This document shows, piece after piece, positions 34,073-45,475 of a stretch of DNA of 64,000 bases (position 1 is its first letter; every line of letters starts with the position of its first letter). Location: assembly GCF_000787575.1 (NCBI RefSeq), contig NW_012236513.1, forward strand, positions 62,001 through 126,000, read 5' to 3'. The notes beneath the pieces are model-generated. The model worked only from the letters and a program-made list of their open reading frames with translations, was not told the DNA's origin and did not search any database. A program made the position numbers and the translations under genes. The DNA is from Acytostelium subglobosum LB1 (taxonomy: Eukaryota > Evosea > Eumycetozoa > Acytosteliales > Acytosteliaceae).

Positions 34073-35013
34073 TTACAATAAGATGTAGGTCAATGATAGC
34101 ATTAGCACTATGCTTAGACTTAGTGAAGCTTGAATGAAGCTGGCAGATGAACCAATTGGATAGAACTCGGGGTTGTCAGAGGTTGGCATCTTGGTGAATT
34201 GGTAACCAGTGTCGACGACTGAATCACTAACTGGATTGTTGATGGTTGTCTCTATGGTCTCGCCCAACACCGAAGTGATCCTCAGTTTGAACTTGTTGCC
34301 CAATGGTCCCCAAGGATTATAAGGCTCCCAGAAGTTATAACTTCTCCTTGTCAATGGTTCGAAAATAGTCTTGTTCTCACGTTGCACATCTACTGTTGCT
34401 ATTCCAACTGTACATAATAGAGTAAGTTAGTATAAATGTATGATTGGTCGAGAGAGAGAGAGAGGTGTGTATTGTACTTACTATTATGATTGAAGACCAT
34501 CAGAGAGTTGTAGTAGTATGTCCAGCCATCTTTGAAGTAGACCTGGAGGTTGCCTGGACGGTTGCATGGTATCTTGTGGAAAGTCATGTTGCTGATGGTA
34601 CCTTGTACGTTGGGATCTTGGAGGAAATTGAAGGCCTCGGTGTACAGGTCAAAGTGGGTATGACGAGCATCACACCAACCAGGGTCGGGACAACGATCGG
34701 TGACGGTAACAACTAGCCACTTTTGATTCACAGTTACATTGTAGCATATTCCACATTGACTGGAATCATTGAATAGGTATGAGTTGAGTGCCGCGATGTT
34801 TAGGGTCTTGGGTCCGAGTCTGCCCATCAGATTGCCATAGCCACAATTGCCATGATGGGGGTCGTTGTAATAGGTACCGGATGCTTCACCTCCAGAGTAG
34901 TACTTATAAGGTGGTCCAGAGTATGGTGGATAGTACGCTCCATCAACTCCAATTGATATATTATATATTAAAAATACAAATATTATTATTACAATATTAT
35001 TTTTCAGTGACAT
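34073..35013 (-). CDS. Expansin-like protein with a probable GPI anchor
   Basis: Minus-strand exons 35013-34482 and 34407-34073, phase 1; 288 aa. It has a signal peptide (IVIIIFVFLIYNISIGVDG). The DPBB domain of expansins follows: SGTYYNDPHHGNCGYGNLMG, QCGICYNVTV, VTVTDRCPDPGWCD and the HFDL motif. The second exon holds the CBM63-like beta-sandwich (RRSYNFWEPYNPWGPLGNKF, FKLRITSVLGE). The C-terminus ends SFIQASLSLSIVLMLSLTYI plus two Leu, a hydrophobic tail after small residues that fits GPI anchoring. Dictyostelid expansin-like proteins are thought to loosen cellulose in the stalk and slug matrix. The neighbouring upstream gene is a paralogue with the same intron position. Confidence 0.92.
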
Positions 35014-35786
35014 TATTATTATTATTTGTTGATGTTATCTCTATTTGTTTTTTAGAACGAATAAAAATATTAATTGAAAATGAATGATTAAATGATGGTA
35101 CCCAACCAAGACAAGATATATTACTGACTGACAATGATGATCATGTTCTGTTAATTTCTCTAACGAACCACCATCTGGCGAGATGAATAGCCAGCTTGAG
35201 AATTATTGCTCACCATGATTGTGACCTGACCAGATTGGTGTAACACGTTCGTCAATTGTGTCGTGCTACTCATCCATCCATTAACCCCGAATCGTTGTCA
35301 ACAACTCGTGGCTGTTTAAAGTATTGACCATCACCTAAAGTGATCACCTGTTCAATCTATAAATACTAACACACACTATTCTATTACTTACCCCTTTAAC
35401 ACAACACACTCACTCACACTATCACACACAAGGTAGTGATTGAAAGGGTGTGTGTGGGTTTGTGATTGATCACAATCAGAAATAATACCAATCACACTGA
35501 GTATCCACCCACCTAGATAGTCATAAGTTGCCAATGTAACTTATGTTAACTCACCATCTTAGGAAGATACATCTAAACGACTATATGTCGTATCTAAATT
35601 TATTATTACATTGTTAACAACATACCTACAATATGTATAAGTATGGTATGATTGATTGATACAATTACAACAAGGAATAGTTCATATTATTATAATAATA
35701 TGAAAGAATAAATGAATGATTGAGTTGAGTGAAGTTACCATATCCAAAGGGATGGAAGGATTGTGCCTAGTTGGCTATTGGTATGT
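35014..35786. other. Spacer between tandem expansin genes
   Basis: AT-rich promoter-type DNA for the downstream expansin gene. It includes an A/T tract just upstream of 35013 and GTGTGTGTGG near 35448-35458. An 8-bp pairing of AAGTTGCC and AACTTATG-type sequence near 35524-35546 is weak. No gene is supported. Confidence 0.4.
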
Positions 35787-36893
35787 TCAACAGAAAATAC
35801 TGAACAGATTAGCGAACCAATGTTGTCTACAGTATTCAGATACTGGCTTGGTAGTGGGTGTCGGTGATGGCTGGTTAGATGAACTTGGATTATTATTGGT
35901 TGGAGTTGGTGTCTGAGTTGGCTTTGGAGTCTGGGTTGGAGTAGGTGTTTGTGTGGGAGTTTGAGTCGGAGTTGATGTAGGAGTAGGAGTGGATGGCTTT
36001 GAAGTTGGTGTAGGGGTTGATGGGTTTGAAGTAGTAGTTGTAGTTATCACTGGAGGTGGGAGGCCACTAGGGAACTTGGAGAACTGGACTCCAGTATTGA
36101 CAATATTTCCAGCCACCACCAATGATTTACTGAATGATGATGTAGTCAATACCTCACCAAGGTTGGATGTGAATCTCAACACAAAGTCATCACCAATTCC
36201 ACCACCATTAATTGGTAACCAATAGTTATATGATGTTCTACTTAATTGAGTGAATCCACCTCCTCCAATCTTAATCTCAACATTTGCCAATCCAACTAGA
36301 ATGATTCCAAATAGTATTAGTAAATAATATTATTATAAATATAATAATTATAATTGATACATACTGGTATGATTGAATGCGAGGATTGCAAAATAATATT
36401 GAGATGTACCATCTTTGAACGAGACGTTGATCGGGGTTGAGGCGAATTGGTAACATGGAACTTTCTTGAAGACAAGGTTATTCATCGTACCACCTTGAGT
36501 GGCTTGATTTTGTAGATAGTCAAAGGCAGGCTTGGCAAGGTCAAAGTGTGAACTGTTCTTGTTACACCATCCAGAGTCCGGACATTGATCAGTAACAATG
36601 ACAACAAGTGATTTGTTATTGATAGTTGCATTATAACATACACCACATTGATTGGTGTTGTTGAAGAAGTAGGTGTTGACGGCAACTATAGAATCAGTCT
36701 TGGGACCCAGAGCTCCAAACAGATCCTTGTAGCCACAGTTTCCATTTTGGTAGGCCAAGTAGAATGTTCCGGATGCTGAATCTTGTGATCCATAAGAGTA
36801 TGGTGGACCAGGGTAGGGTGGATAATAATTCTGAGCTTCCAACCCAGAAGCAAGGTATAATATTGTAATAATAAATATTAATATTGATGACAT
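35787..36893 (-). CDS. Expansin-like protein with Thr/Pro-rich linker
   Basis: Minus-strand exons 36893-36365 and 36295-35787, phase 1 at the same place (after FNH) as in its tandem neighbour; 345 aa. It has a signal peptide (MSSILIFIITILYLASGLEA), a DPBB domain (SGTFYLAYQNGNCGYKDLFG, QCGVCYNATI, VTDQCPDSGWC, SHFDL) and a C-terminal sandwich (RTSYNYWLPINGGGIGDDF). In place of the neighbour's GPI-type tail it has about 70 residues of TPTP/TQTP repeats, a mucin-like linker likely to be O-glycosylated, ending in EYCRQHWFANLFSIFC. That end could be a small Cys-containing tail or a remnant of a further module. A cell-wall role is inferred from the family. Confidence 0.92.
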
Positions 36894-37954
36894 TATTATT
36901 CTATATATTGGATATTATTACAAATAATAAATAATTTGATTGGTTGATAGATTGATTGATTTGATACAAATAAATTATAATTATATATTTATAATGTTAC
37001 AGTCGGTGAAGCTCTTCAAAGATTGTTGAAAGGTTGGGTTCACTTCATTCAATCTTATTAAGAATATTATGATTATTGGGAGAGTGATTGACAGACCTAG
37101 GTTGACTATTAATACCCATTAATATAAGTGTGTGACGGCCAATATTTGCCACCATCTATCAATCAATCAATCAAACAATCAACACCATATCAATCAAACA
37201 TAACACACTCAATCAATCAATCAAACAACACGTTTAGGAAAGCGTTTGTAGAGGCAGATGATGACAACTCTAACATCGTGTACAGTAGTATTAATACACA
37301 CTTGGTAAGTTAAGCTAACTGGTGCAAGCTTGTTGCGGCCTCACTAACATATACCCCATTACGGGAGAGGGTAAAGGTTCTTCAGTGAAAAGGCATTACT
37401 AATACTCTCAGAAGGCGTACAGTATTGATTGTCATGGCACTGAATGATACCAGCTGATCATAAGATGATGTGTGAATACATCGATAGTGTGTGCTGGTGT
37501 GAGGCCTACCACACTCTATCATTGCCATCATCAACTGACCCCTCACAATCAAACACACACAGATTGATTGATCCACCCATCAATCAGTTCAAACGAGTAC
37601 CTATTTGAGCTTATTATCAGAATAGAATAAATGATTAAGTGTTGATGAGTTATCTCTCTACTAATATTTGACCTTGAACAACGACAACAACAACAACAAC
37701 AACATCATCAGTATTGATTGCTATTTGAAAATCATCAACAACCAATTGATTTGATGGGTAACAAATGGTTTCCACAGTCATTTATTATTATTACAATCAG
37801 TAACTGATTATAATTATTATTGATTATGTGATTGATTGTTTGATAGATGGTTGGTTGATGTTGGTTGGTTGGTTGTGCACAATGTTTCCAAAACATGTGA
37901 TAATAAATAAATAATAAGATTGATTATAAGTATGAATGAATGATAGGACATCCA
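36894..37954. other. 1.06 kb spacer, no gene supported
   Basis: CAAT tetranucleotide arrays at 37158-37230 (CAATCAATCAATCAAACAAT type) and CAACAACAACAACAACAAC at 37682-37703. AT-rich flanks. An open stretch at 37128-37313 is a reading of the repeats. Confidence 0.45.
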
Positions 37955-39140
37955 TTAACAGGGTGTGGACGAACTCATCGTGGTCAGTTTGGAACGTAGA
38001 TGAGGTGGAAGTGGAGGTGGCGTGTGAGGAAGCGCGGGTATTGGTGGTGCGCGACATTTGTACATGAGGCTCAGTGACTCTGACACTGAGTTTACAGTGG
38101 TCTGCAACTCATCACTGAGTGCGTTGCAGTTGGACATGGACAGTATACGAAGTGTGTCGCCCAGTTGAATGGTGTCCTCCTTCTTCTGAACGTTGAATGA
38201 ATAGTTGTGAGTCTTGGTGGACACCATCAAGATGTATTGATAGTGTCCAGATTGCTGTTGTTGTAGTTGTTGATATTGAGAACTGTAAAGTGTTGGACTT
38301 GATTCTAGACTTCTAGGTGATGATGTGCCTCCACCTGACATGCCCATGCCCATTGATTGTGACAACATTGAACCACTTCCAACTCCAATGCTTCCATATC
38401 CAGTCATCTCTCGCAGGTTGGTCTTGCTGTCTGATCGTGTAAATGTTCCAAGTCCAGTGTGTTGCTTTGATTTCTTGCCACTACTGCTACTGCTACTAGT
38501 GCTGGGCGATGATGGGGCAGAGTCTAGACCAAGGAGTATATTGGCCTTGCTTGGTCTAGAGGTGTTGTTGGATGAAGGTGTAGATGGTGACATTGGAGTT
38601 GGATCGAACATTCCCAACAAGTGACTGGCTTTGTTATTAGATCTTGTTGGTGTGGCCTCACCAGAAATCTGTGCCCCATTGGCTCTGGAAATTGTACCAC
38701 CTCCCCTAGGTGTAGATGGAGGTGACACATTGACCTCAACATTCACTATACTATCAATCATAACTTTAATATAATGTCAAATGTTAGTCGATTTGAATGG
38801 GTCTGTGGGGTGAGGTGGGGTGGGATAGTTCCAGCCGAGGCCGATACATACTGCTGTCAATTACTTCATGTCGTTTGTTTAGTAGGTCATACTTTTGTGA
38901 TGTACCAGAGTAGCTGAACATGCCATATTCCACATCAATGTTGAATGGCTCTGATAGATGTAATGGTACTTTGTTTCCAAATTTAGATGCCATATAATGT
39001 TTGAACATCAAAATGGTCTCCTGTTTGGTATCGACCACTACAGCAGGTTGTTGTTGTTGATCAATCATTCGTTTACTACCACTACCATTAGTAGTTGTAC
39101 CAATGTTCATACTTGTTCTGTTGTTGATGTTTGGAATCAT
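37955..39140 (-). CDS. Unrecognised protein with conserved ends and Ser-rich middle
   Basis: Minus-strand exons 39140-38852 and 38763-37955, phase 1 with an AAG acceptor; 365 aa. The first exon ends in a well-structured block (ILMFKHYMASKFGNKVPLHL, EPFNIDVEYGMFSYSGTS). The middle is Ser/Pro/Gly-rich with SP and TP sites and two similar pieces: SHLLGMFDPTPMSPSTP and NILLGLDSAPSSPSTS. These suggest a repeated LLGxxDxxPxSPSTP docking or phosphorylation motif. The C-terminal block (YILMVSTKTHNYSFNVQKKE, LGDTLRILSMSNCNALSDEL) looks folded. It ends with TPPPLPPHLRSKL, which resembles the PPPSLPPHLRRAL of the AMPK beta subunit encoded 8 kb away. Function unknown. Confidence 0.75.
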
Positions 39141-39901
39141 TATTACTAAAACTAAATTATTACTATATTATTACTATATTACTATCGATTATTATTATTA
39201 CAATCATTACATGTTGGTTACCAAATAATGATTGAATGTGACCGATCAAATAAACAAACCTTATGGTTAAATGAGGACCCTCACTCTTCCCATTTCTCTG
39301 CAGCACATCAGCAAACAAACAACAACAACTTTAAATTTACATCATCATAAATGTCACAGTCACACAACAACAAACAAGTATCGTGTGTCGGTGATCCATC
39401 CAATCGTGCGGCCAGATTTTTTCTCTCTTCTGATTGCTTAGAGTTCAGCCACTGAACTTGCCAACCCTGCACCTTTTCTCCTAAAGGGGTTATCGGGCGA
39501 CCACTACTTTCTCACTAACTTACAAAAAACAAGAGAGACGTAGACCACTGATTCATGGAGTGAGTCTTGTTATTATTATTATCATATGTTATTGTTATGT
39601 AATTATGTAAAGTGTGTGGCTAGTCAGATCGACGAATGTAACGACGATCTCAAACACACACATAAAGCCTAAGTCTGGCCTGCCTAACACAATCCTGGTT
39701 TCTGTTGACAACAACACACACGCCTTTCAAAAACACACTCAATCGACACAAATGCTAACAACCACTCAACACGCGCTACATTGCCAAACACATAATAATA
39801 ATACTTTTATAGATATAGAGATAGATAAGAGATATATATAAATAAAGAAGAAGTAATAACATACAAACATACATATATACATACAGAATAAATAGAATAA
39901 G
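39141..39901. other. Divergent spacer
   Basis: Promoter region for the unrecognised minus-strand gene and the RING gene. It has ATTATT arrays at 39165-39200, CACACA-rich sequence at 39650-39730, and an AT-rich run directly upstream of 39902. No gene seen. Confidence 0.4.
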
Positions 39902-40902
39902 ATGAAACCATCAACAAAGACAAAGAAAACAGATAATTTCACAGGAGATAGTGCATTACATAACTCTGAGAAAGACTTGTTCACACCAAAGTCACCAACA
40001 AAGGGATTCTTTAAAGGTGGCTTCTTTGGTGGATCATCGTCGTCGTCAAGCAACTCACCATCATCAGTATCGACATCTCCTAAATTACCTTCACAGTTGG
40101 CTATGAATGTTAGCCATGCGATGCGTATACCTACAACACCATTAAGCTTACAAGGTGCAAACAATGCTGTCTTCTCAGGTTCACCAATACTCACTTCAAC
40201 TACATCTACAACATCTACAACATCAACGACATCAACAACATCTACATCAACTACATCCACCTCACCAATGCTTATCAGGAACTCACCTCCACTTATCAAT
40301 ACATTCCAAGAGTTGCGAAAGTATGACAAAGAGAATGAAGATCTAGGTAACTATCAATCTTTCAATCAATCTATGATCATTCAACTAACAAACTATGACT
40401 CATAAACAGTGAACAAACTGTTAGAAAGAGAGTTGATGGAGGCAGAGGATAGGGAGCTAGCGAGGAAGATGCAGGAGGAGATGCAGTTGAACTTTGAAGC
40501 GAATGCACAACTGTATCAAGAGGAGGGAGAGGAGGAGGTGGATCTCTCTTATGAAGCACTCTCAAAGTTGGAGCCTGTAAAGGTGGGCGCCACTGAGAAA
40601 CAAAAGAAACTCATCAAGGAGAAGAAGTACACCAAGCCAATAAGATCATCGATCACCTACGAAGAGCAGAGGTATGTTCATTTCATTTGCTCTAACGACA
40701 CAACAAGGCCACTCACTCATTCACTCAATCAATCAACTGCGATCAATCAATTAGATGCGCAATATGCTTGGAAGACTTTGATGAGACTACAACGGTCAAG
40801 GAGTTGACCAACTGTCAACATCAATTCCATCCAAATTGTTTGGATCATTGGTTGCAAGCGAGCAAGAAATGTCCATTCTGTAGAGTTGAGTTGCCTTCAT
40901 GA
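39902..40902 (+). CDS. RING-H2 finger protein (probable E3 ubiquitin ligase)
   Basis: Three exons, 39902-40346, 40410-40671 and 40755-40902; 284 aa. Exon 1 encodes a Ser/Thr-rich region with an (STT)n minisatellite. Exon 2 is a charged helical stretch (ERELMEAEDRELARKMQEEM) like those in E3 ligases that contact substrates or ubiquitin. Exon 3 is a complete RING-H2: CAICLEDF, then NCQHQFHPNCLDHWL, then KKCPFCRVELPS and the stop, giving C-C-C-H-H-C-C-C ligands. It should bind an E2 and transfer ubiquitin; the substrate is unknown. The last exon is only 148 bp, so models based on long reading frames would miss the RING. Confidence 0.93.
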
Positions 40903-42327
40903 GAGTGAGGTGAGCAAGATAGATAAGCATTTGGTCTCATCTTCATCTTTATCTTTATCATCAGCGTCAACATCAAGATCGACACGCACAACAATATATA
41001 TAATGGATTGTACACACGTGTAATTATTATCAACATTATCAGTATCAACACAACTTGGCCCATCGTCCCCGTCTCAACATACATCAATCATTCAACAACA
41101 GTTATTTGGCCAGCCACCTAAACAATCAATCAATCACAGCCAATCACAAATATCATGGAGAGACCACGACAAAGACGATATTTATTACATTTACATTTAC
41201 ACAATAACTACAACTACAAGAACAAGAATGGCCAACATGGTTTCAGAATTGAATGTCATAATGATAAATAAATTTTTTGGAACCATTCGTCAGCACCATC
41301 AGTATCCATCTCGAGCACCATCAGTATCCATCGCCAAGCCATCGGTAGACTGGGCTGATGTCCCGGAGTGTCTCGTCGCAGAGACAACGCGAAATACTTT
41401 ATCGCGAGATGCGACAATGCTCGTGGTTCTACCAGCCGTGTCCTCTAATTTGATTAATTCCCACCTCACACGATTGATTGATTTGAAAAACAAGTTACAG
41501 TGTGATGGAGGACACTGGCCTTTGGTGGGGTAGGCTTCCCAAAACAGTGATCGTGGTTCGTTCTACCCCAGCAGCTTCAATGAAATTAGTCGTGTGAGAA
41601 GATTATGGAGTGCTCCACCGATCTAAAGTATCTCTCTTCTTGTCACCACAACACACAATAATAAATAACAATAACCAGAACAATCATAAGGTTGCTGTTG
41701 TTGTTGTTCTACCGCACTGGCAAGGTGGTGACATTGTTGAGATAGAGTCAGACTTCGAATGAGTGAGTGTTGAGTTGGATGGGGCAACAACCAACCTCTT
41801 TTGCTAATAGTTTGTTGTTGGTTGTTGTGTTAACTTGTTGTCGTATTGTTAATGGGACATCCCTTCCTACCTACCTATCTACCATCCAATCACGTAACAT
41901 ATTCTAGTGTGGACAATCTTTGATCGATCAATCATCATCCACATCCACAGACAGGTTCAGAACAACATCAACATCATCAGTTCAGTTCAGTTCATACATT
42001 CATACAATCATTCAATCATTCATATAGTAGACGCTTTGGGACTCACTGAGAATATTCTTACATCAACCAATCCAACATCCAACAACACAACATAATATCA
42101 ACCAATCATTAGGTCCAGCCAATCAGTCAATCAAACATTGTACATATAATTATCAAATATATTGGGCCAACAGCGATCGCCCAACAATCCAGATTCCAAT
42201 TGTTATGAACAATTGAATTACTGGTCATCCATCATATACTTTCCCCTTCTTCATCAACACAATCAATCAAGTCAATCAATAAGTCAGTCTGTCAGTCAGT
42301 CCATCAAACTAATCAATCAATTAAAGA
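40903..42327. other. 1.4 kb spacer with a 22-bp tandem duplication
   Basis: A 19-base sequence beginning AGCACCATCAGTATCCATC is repeated with a 22-bp period (41292-41313 and 41314-41335). An open frame at 41228-41533 covers it but has no recognisable domain and no good upstream context. CAAT arrays precede the next gene (42260-42320). No RNA gene recognised. Confidence 0.5.
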
Positions 42328-45117
42328 ATGAACGTTATAATATCCAAGTTTATGGAAAATCAAGGCCAACAACAACATGGACACTCAAGTGGCGGTGGAC
42401 AGAACGCGGAAAAGAACGCAGCAATATTGGCCGCAGCATCATCACTTGGTGGATTTGTTTCCCCAATCTTAACTTCACCATCATCACCTTCATCATCGTC
42501 TTCTCCGCACAGTCCACACAAGCCAAAGTTAAAGTACAAGAATTGGTGCGCACAAGTCGAAAAGAAGTCCAATGCAATCTTATTAATGATGCCACAACTA
42601 GAGTTGATTGGCAGCACCGAGGAAAGGAAGCGTGAGAAAGCCGCTGGATCACTGGGCAAGGCCAACGGCCTCCTTCAAGACATGATCACATTGTTGGAAA
42701 TCGTCACCTACAAGCCAAGCAAGAAACAGCCGCCTGCATTGGGCGACATGGCACCAGAGATGAATACATCATCCTCAAGTTTAAAAACTTCTGGAGGCAT
42801 GCCAGCACCTCAATCTCAACAGCAAGGCTCATCACAATCACTCTCATCGTCTGGGAGCAGAGTGCCCCCTCTGCAGACAGCATCATTGTCATCATCGTTT
42901 AACGACCTCCCAGTTGGTGGAGGTTTGATCAGCACATTCAACAGCCTCAAGGAGCAGCGCGAAAAGGAGGCAAAGGAAGCGGCGGCAAAGGGCGACGCCA
43001 ATGCCAATGGCAAGAACTCGCGTATCATCTCACAATCGTGCAGGGAGGCAATGTTGACGCTCTGGGGCTCACTCATCAATTTTGCCGAGAAGAACTATAA
43101 CCTGGACAAGGACTTCTCCTTAGTCTATCGTACTATATTACTACTTGTTGGTCGCAAGGAGTTTGACACGGCCATCTCTTCAATTGATCCACAGACCTAC
43201 AAGCGATGGACCGCTGACTTTCTGACCAAGTATCGAGTCAAACTGTACAAAACATTCACCTTTGTCGCCTACCTTGTATCATCAACGCCCTATCTCAATC
43301 TCCAACTATCACAGTTCTGTGCCAAAGTAAGTTAGCAACCCTCCGGCCACTTTTGGGACTATTCCAAACTAACCCAATCAATCAATAGTTTCTTGTTATA
43401 TCATATCATAGAATACCTAGAGTTGCCAAACAATTGTTGGCCGCACTGACTCCACCAGAGTCAGAGACAGAGGATATCTTAAAGTACTATCCATGTCCAA
43501 CAAAGTCATTGCTCACTGAACCTGTGTTGGACAGACCCGACAAACTACCATTCCATTCATTATTAATGCAACATGATGCATGTGAGAAGGAGTTGGAATC
43601 AATATCACAAGGGTAAATAGCCAACCAGCCAACTCCAATCCAAACACTCAATACTCACAATATCAATCAATCAATCAATCAAACTAGTTGGTTAAACAAC
43701 CTGGCTAGGAAGGAGAGCGTATTCTTTTTGTTTGTTAGAGAGTGGATAAATATGACCAAGTGCGCCTTGGGCGAGAATGTCGACTTTAGGTCAGTTCCAG
43801 GCTACTTCTCGCTGGTCTATGCAGTGCTGCATGAGATCAAGTGTAAGGAACAGGTGGCTCCACCACCTCCACCAGCCAAGCCAACACCATCGGCAGAGGC
43901 TCATATAGCATTGATACATATAGCTCGTGTTGAGACACGTCTTCTCGACGCCATGGTCAAGGTGCTGTTCCTAAAGACGTGTGTGTTTGACTTGGAACTT
44001 GTGGCGGCAACACTCAGCATCGTTGAACTATGGATACGCGAGTATGGTATCCTGCCCAACTCATTCGACATTGACTTCTTCTGCAAGGGCATCGATAGTA
44101 TCATCTCGGCCGATCACCATCAGTTGATCATACGCTCACTCAACATGGTCTACAACGTATCGGATTCATTCCAAGGTCGCAACAGACGTGCACTCTTCTC
44201 CGATCTCCTCTTCCACAAATGTTTCAACCAACTATTCCTACATTGGGACCAGCCCGTACGCAATGCCTATCATCATATATTATTATACAGGGTAAGTACC
44301 ATACTCCAATATAGTCTGGATCTATCCCCTAACACAAACAAAATATTGATCATAGATGGTGAGAATCAATCGAGGTATACTCAATCAGAGGGGATTCACC
44401 CTGGCAGAGTATAGTAAGTTGACACATAATAATACAGTGTTGACTACAACAAAGCAGCTGGCACCGATCAAATATCCAGAGAGGGAGAAGGAGAGGGACG
44501 ATAAGCCCCCTGCAGTGATGGCAGCATCATCACCAGACCTTTCACTGTACAATACTTCATCGCGATTGGCCTCGTCCGCCGCCTCAATATCTAAACCACC
44601 TGGAACACCTCGCCCGGTCAATCTGCCAACCGTGCCAATAAGGAAGGTGCGTCCACCTGTGCCTCCAAGGAGGCCACTCACCGCCTCACAGGAGATCGAG
44701 TCGCAGACGGCGACGGTGCAGCAGGAGTCTTGCCCCACGAGTGGCGAAGACCATGGAGCGCATGAGGACGACCACACATCAGTAGTGGCTTCATCTTTGT
44801 CATGTTCATCAGACGACAAGGACATGACTCATGCCGCGGCAACACAGGCAAGCGATATATTTGTTCAGTTTGGAAAGGAGTATGCCATTGATGTGGAACT
44901 TTTCCTAAAGATTGAACTCAACATCAAGAATGTGTCTGATCAATTCCGCTCGCCTGACCTAAAACACTACGACCTGGCACTCAACAACTACGTGGCGCCA
45001 TCACTCAGCGAGTTCAAGACATACATCGCCATCAGCAACCAAGTCAACTCTACACCACCCAAGATTATTCCACTTATCCTTCAAGGTCCAACGCCATTGA
45101 ACTTCCTCAAGGATTGA
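42328..45117 (+). CDS. DUF1765-type large helical protein
   Basis: Four exons, 42328-43326, 43389-43612, 43688-44291 and 44356-45117; 862 aa. The start could also be the ATG at 42352 (MENQGQQQHG). Conserved helical blocks (SCREAMLTLWGSLINFAEKN, FLVISYHRIPRVAKQLLAAL, VFFLFVREWINMTK, FLHWDQPVRNAYHHILLYR) alternate with Ser/Pro-rich inserts. The pattern around FVREWI.MTK and W...VR..YH..L.YR is what I recall for DUF1765 proteins of fungi and amoebae. A Pro-rich segment, RKVRPPVPPRRPLTA, is a candidate SH3 ligand. Exon 4 begins ATG GTG but is internal. Molecular role unknown; no signal peptide or TM segment. Confidence 0.8.
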
Positions 45118-45348
45118 GTTGATCAGTCCATGTACATACCCTTGTCTCAAACATACATATATAAACATGTTGTGTCATCATATATTGATTGGATTGGATT
45201 GGTTTATTGTTGTTGTTGGATTGGCGATGGTTGGATATGTTGGCTTGGATTGAGTATGTGTCAAGGCTGATCAATCAGGATGGACATCTTCACTAGCGCT
45301 GGTAAATGGAGTAAAACCAGTGATGTAGATGATCCAAACTCTGATTTG

Positions 45349-45412
45349 ACCATTGTTTCAAACATAGACGACAATATGATTATTGCTACCGACTATGCTG
45401 TCATTACATGAT
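45349..45412 (-). promoter_or_regulatory. Candidate SECIS element in the SELENOF 3' UTR
   Basis: On the minus strand, 64-127 nt past the SELENOF stop. The quartet is A-UGAC (45404-45400) opposite UGAA (45360-45357). Between them AGCATAG pairs with CTATGTT (one G-U), then a U-U mismatch and CG/CG, capped by a loop rich in A (GTAGCAATAATCATATTGT). Below the quartet AUCAUGU pairs with ACAAUGGU with one bulge and one G-U. Two unpaired A residues precede UGAC. The apical AA lies about 15 nt from the quartet, slightly far for a typical element. Folding was done by eye. Confidence 0.65.
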
Positions 45413-45475
45413 ACACTCTCTATATCTCTTGTCAACTTATATCCCATCGCACATGTATATATATATCAGGTTATT

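Noticed and set aside
41228-41533. 101-codon plus-strand frame
   Set aside because: Its sequence partly reads a 22-bp tandem duplication and it has no domain or splice partner; kept only as spacer.
44356-44400. ATG at 44356 as the start of a separate gene
   Set aside because: It directly follows a TAG acceptor and joins in phase 0 to the exon ending at 44291, so it is an internal exon of the DUF1765-type gene.
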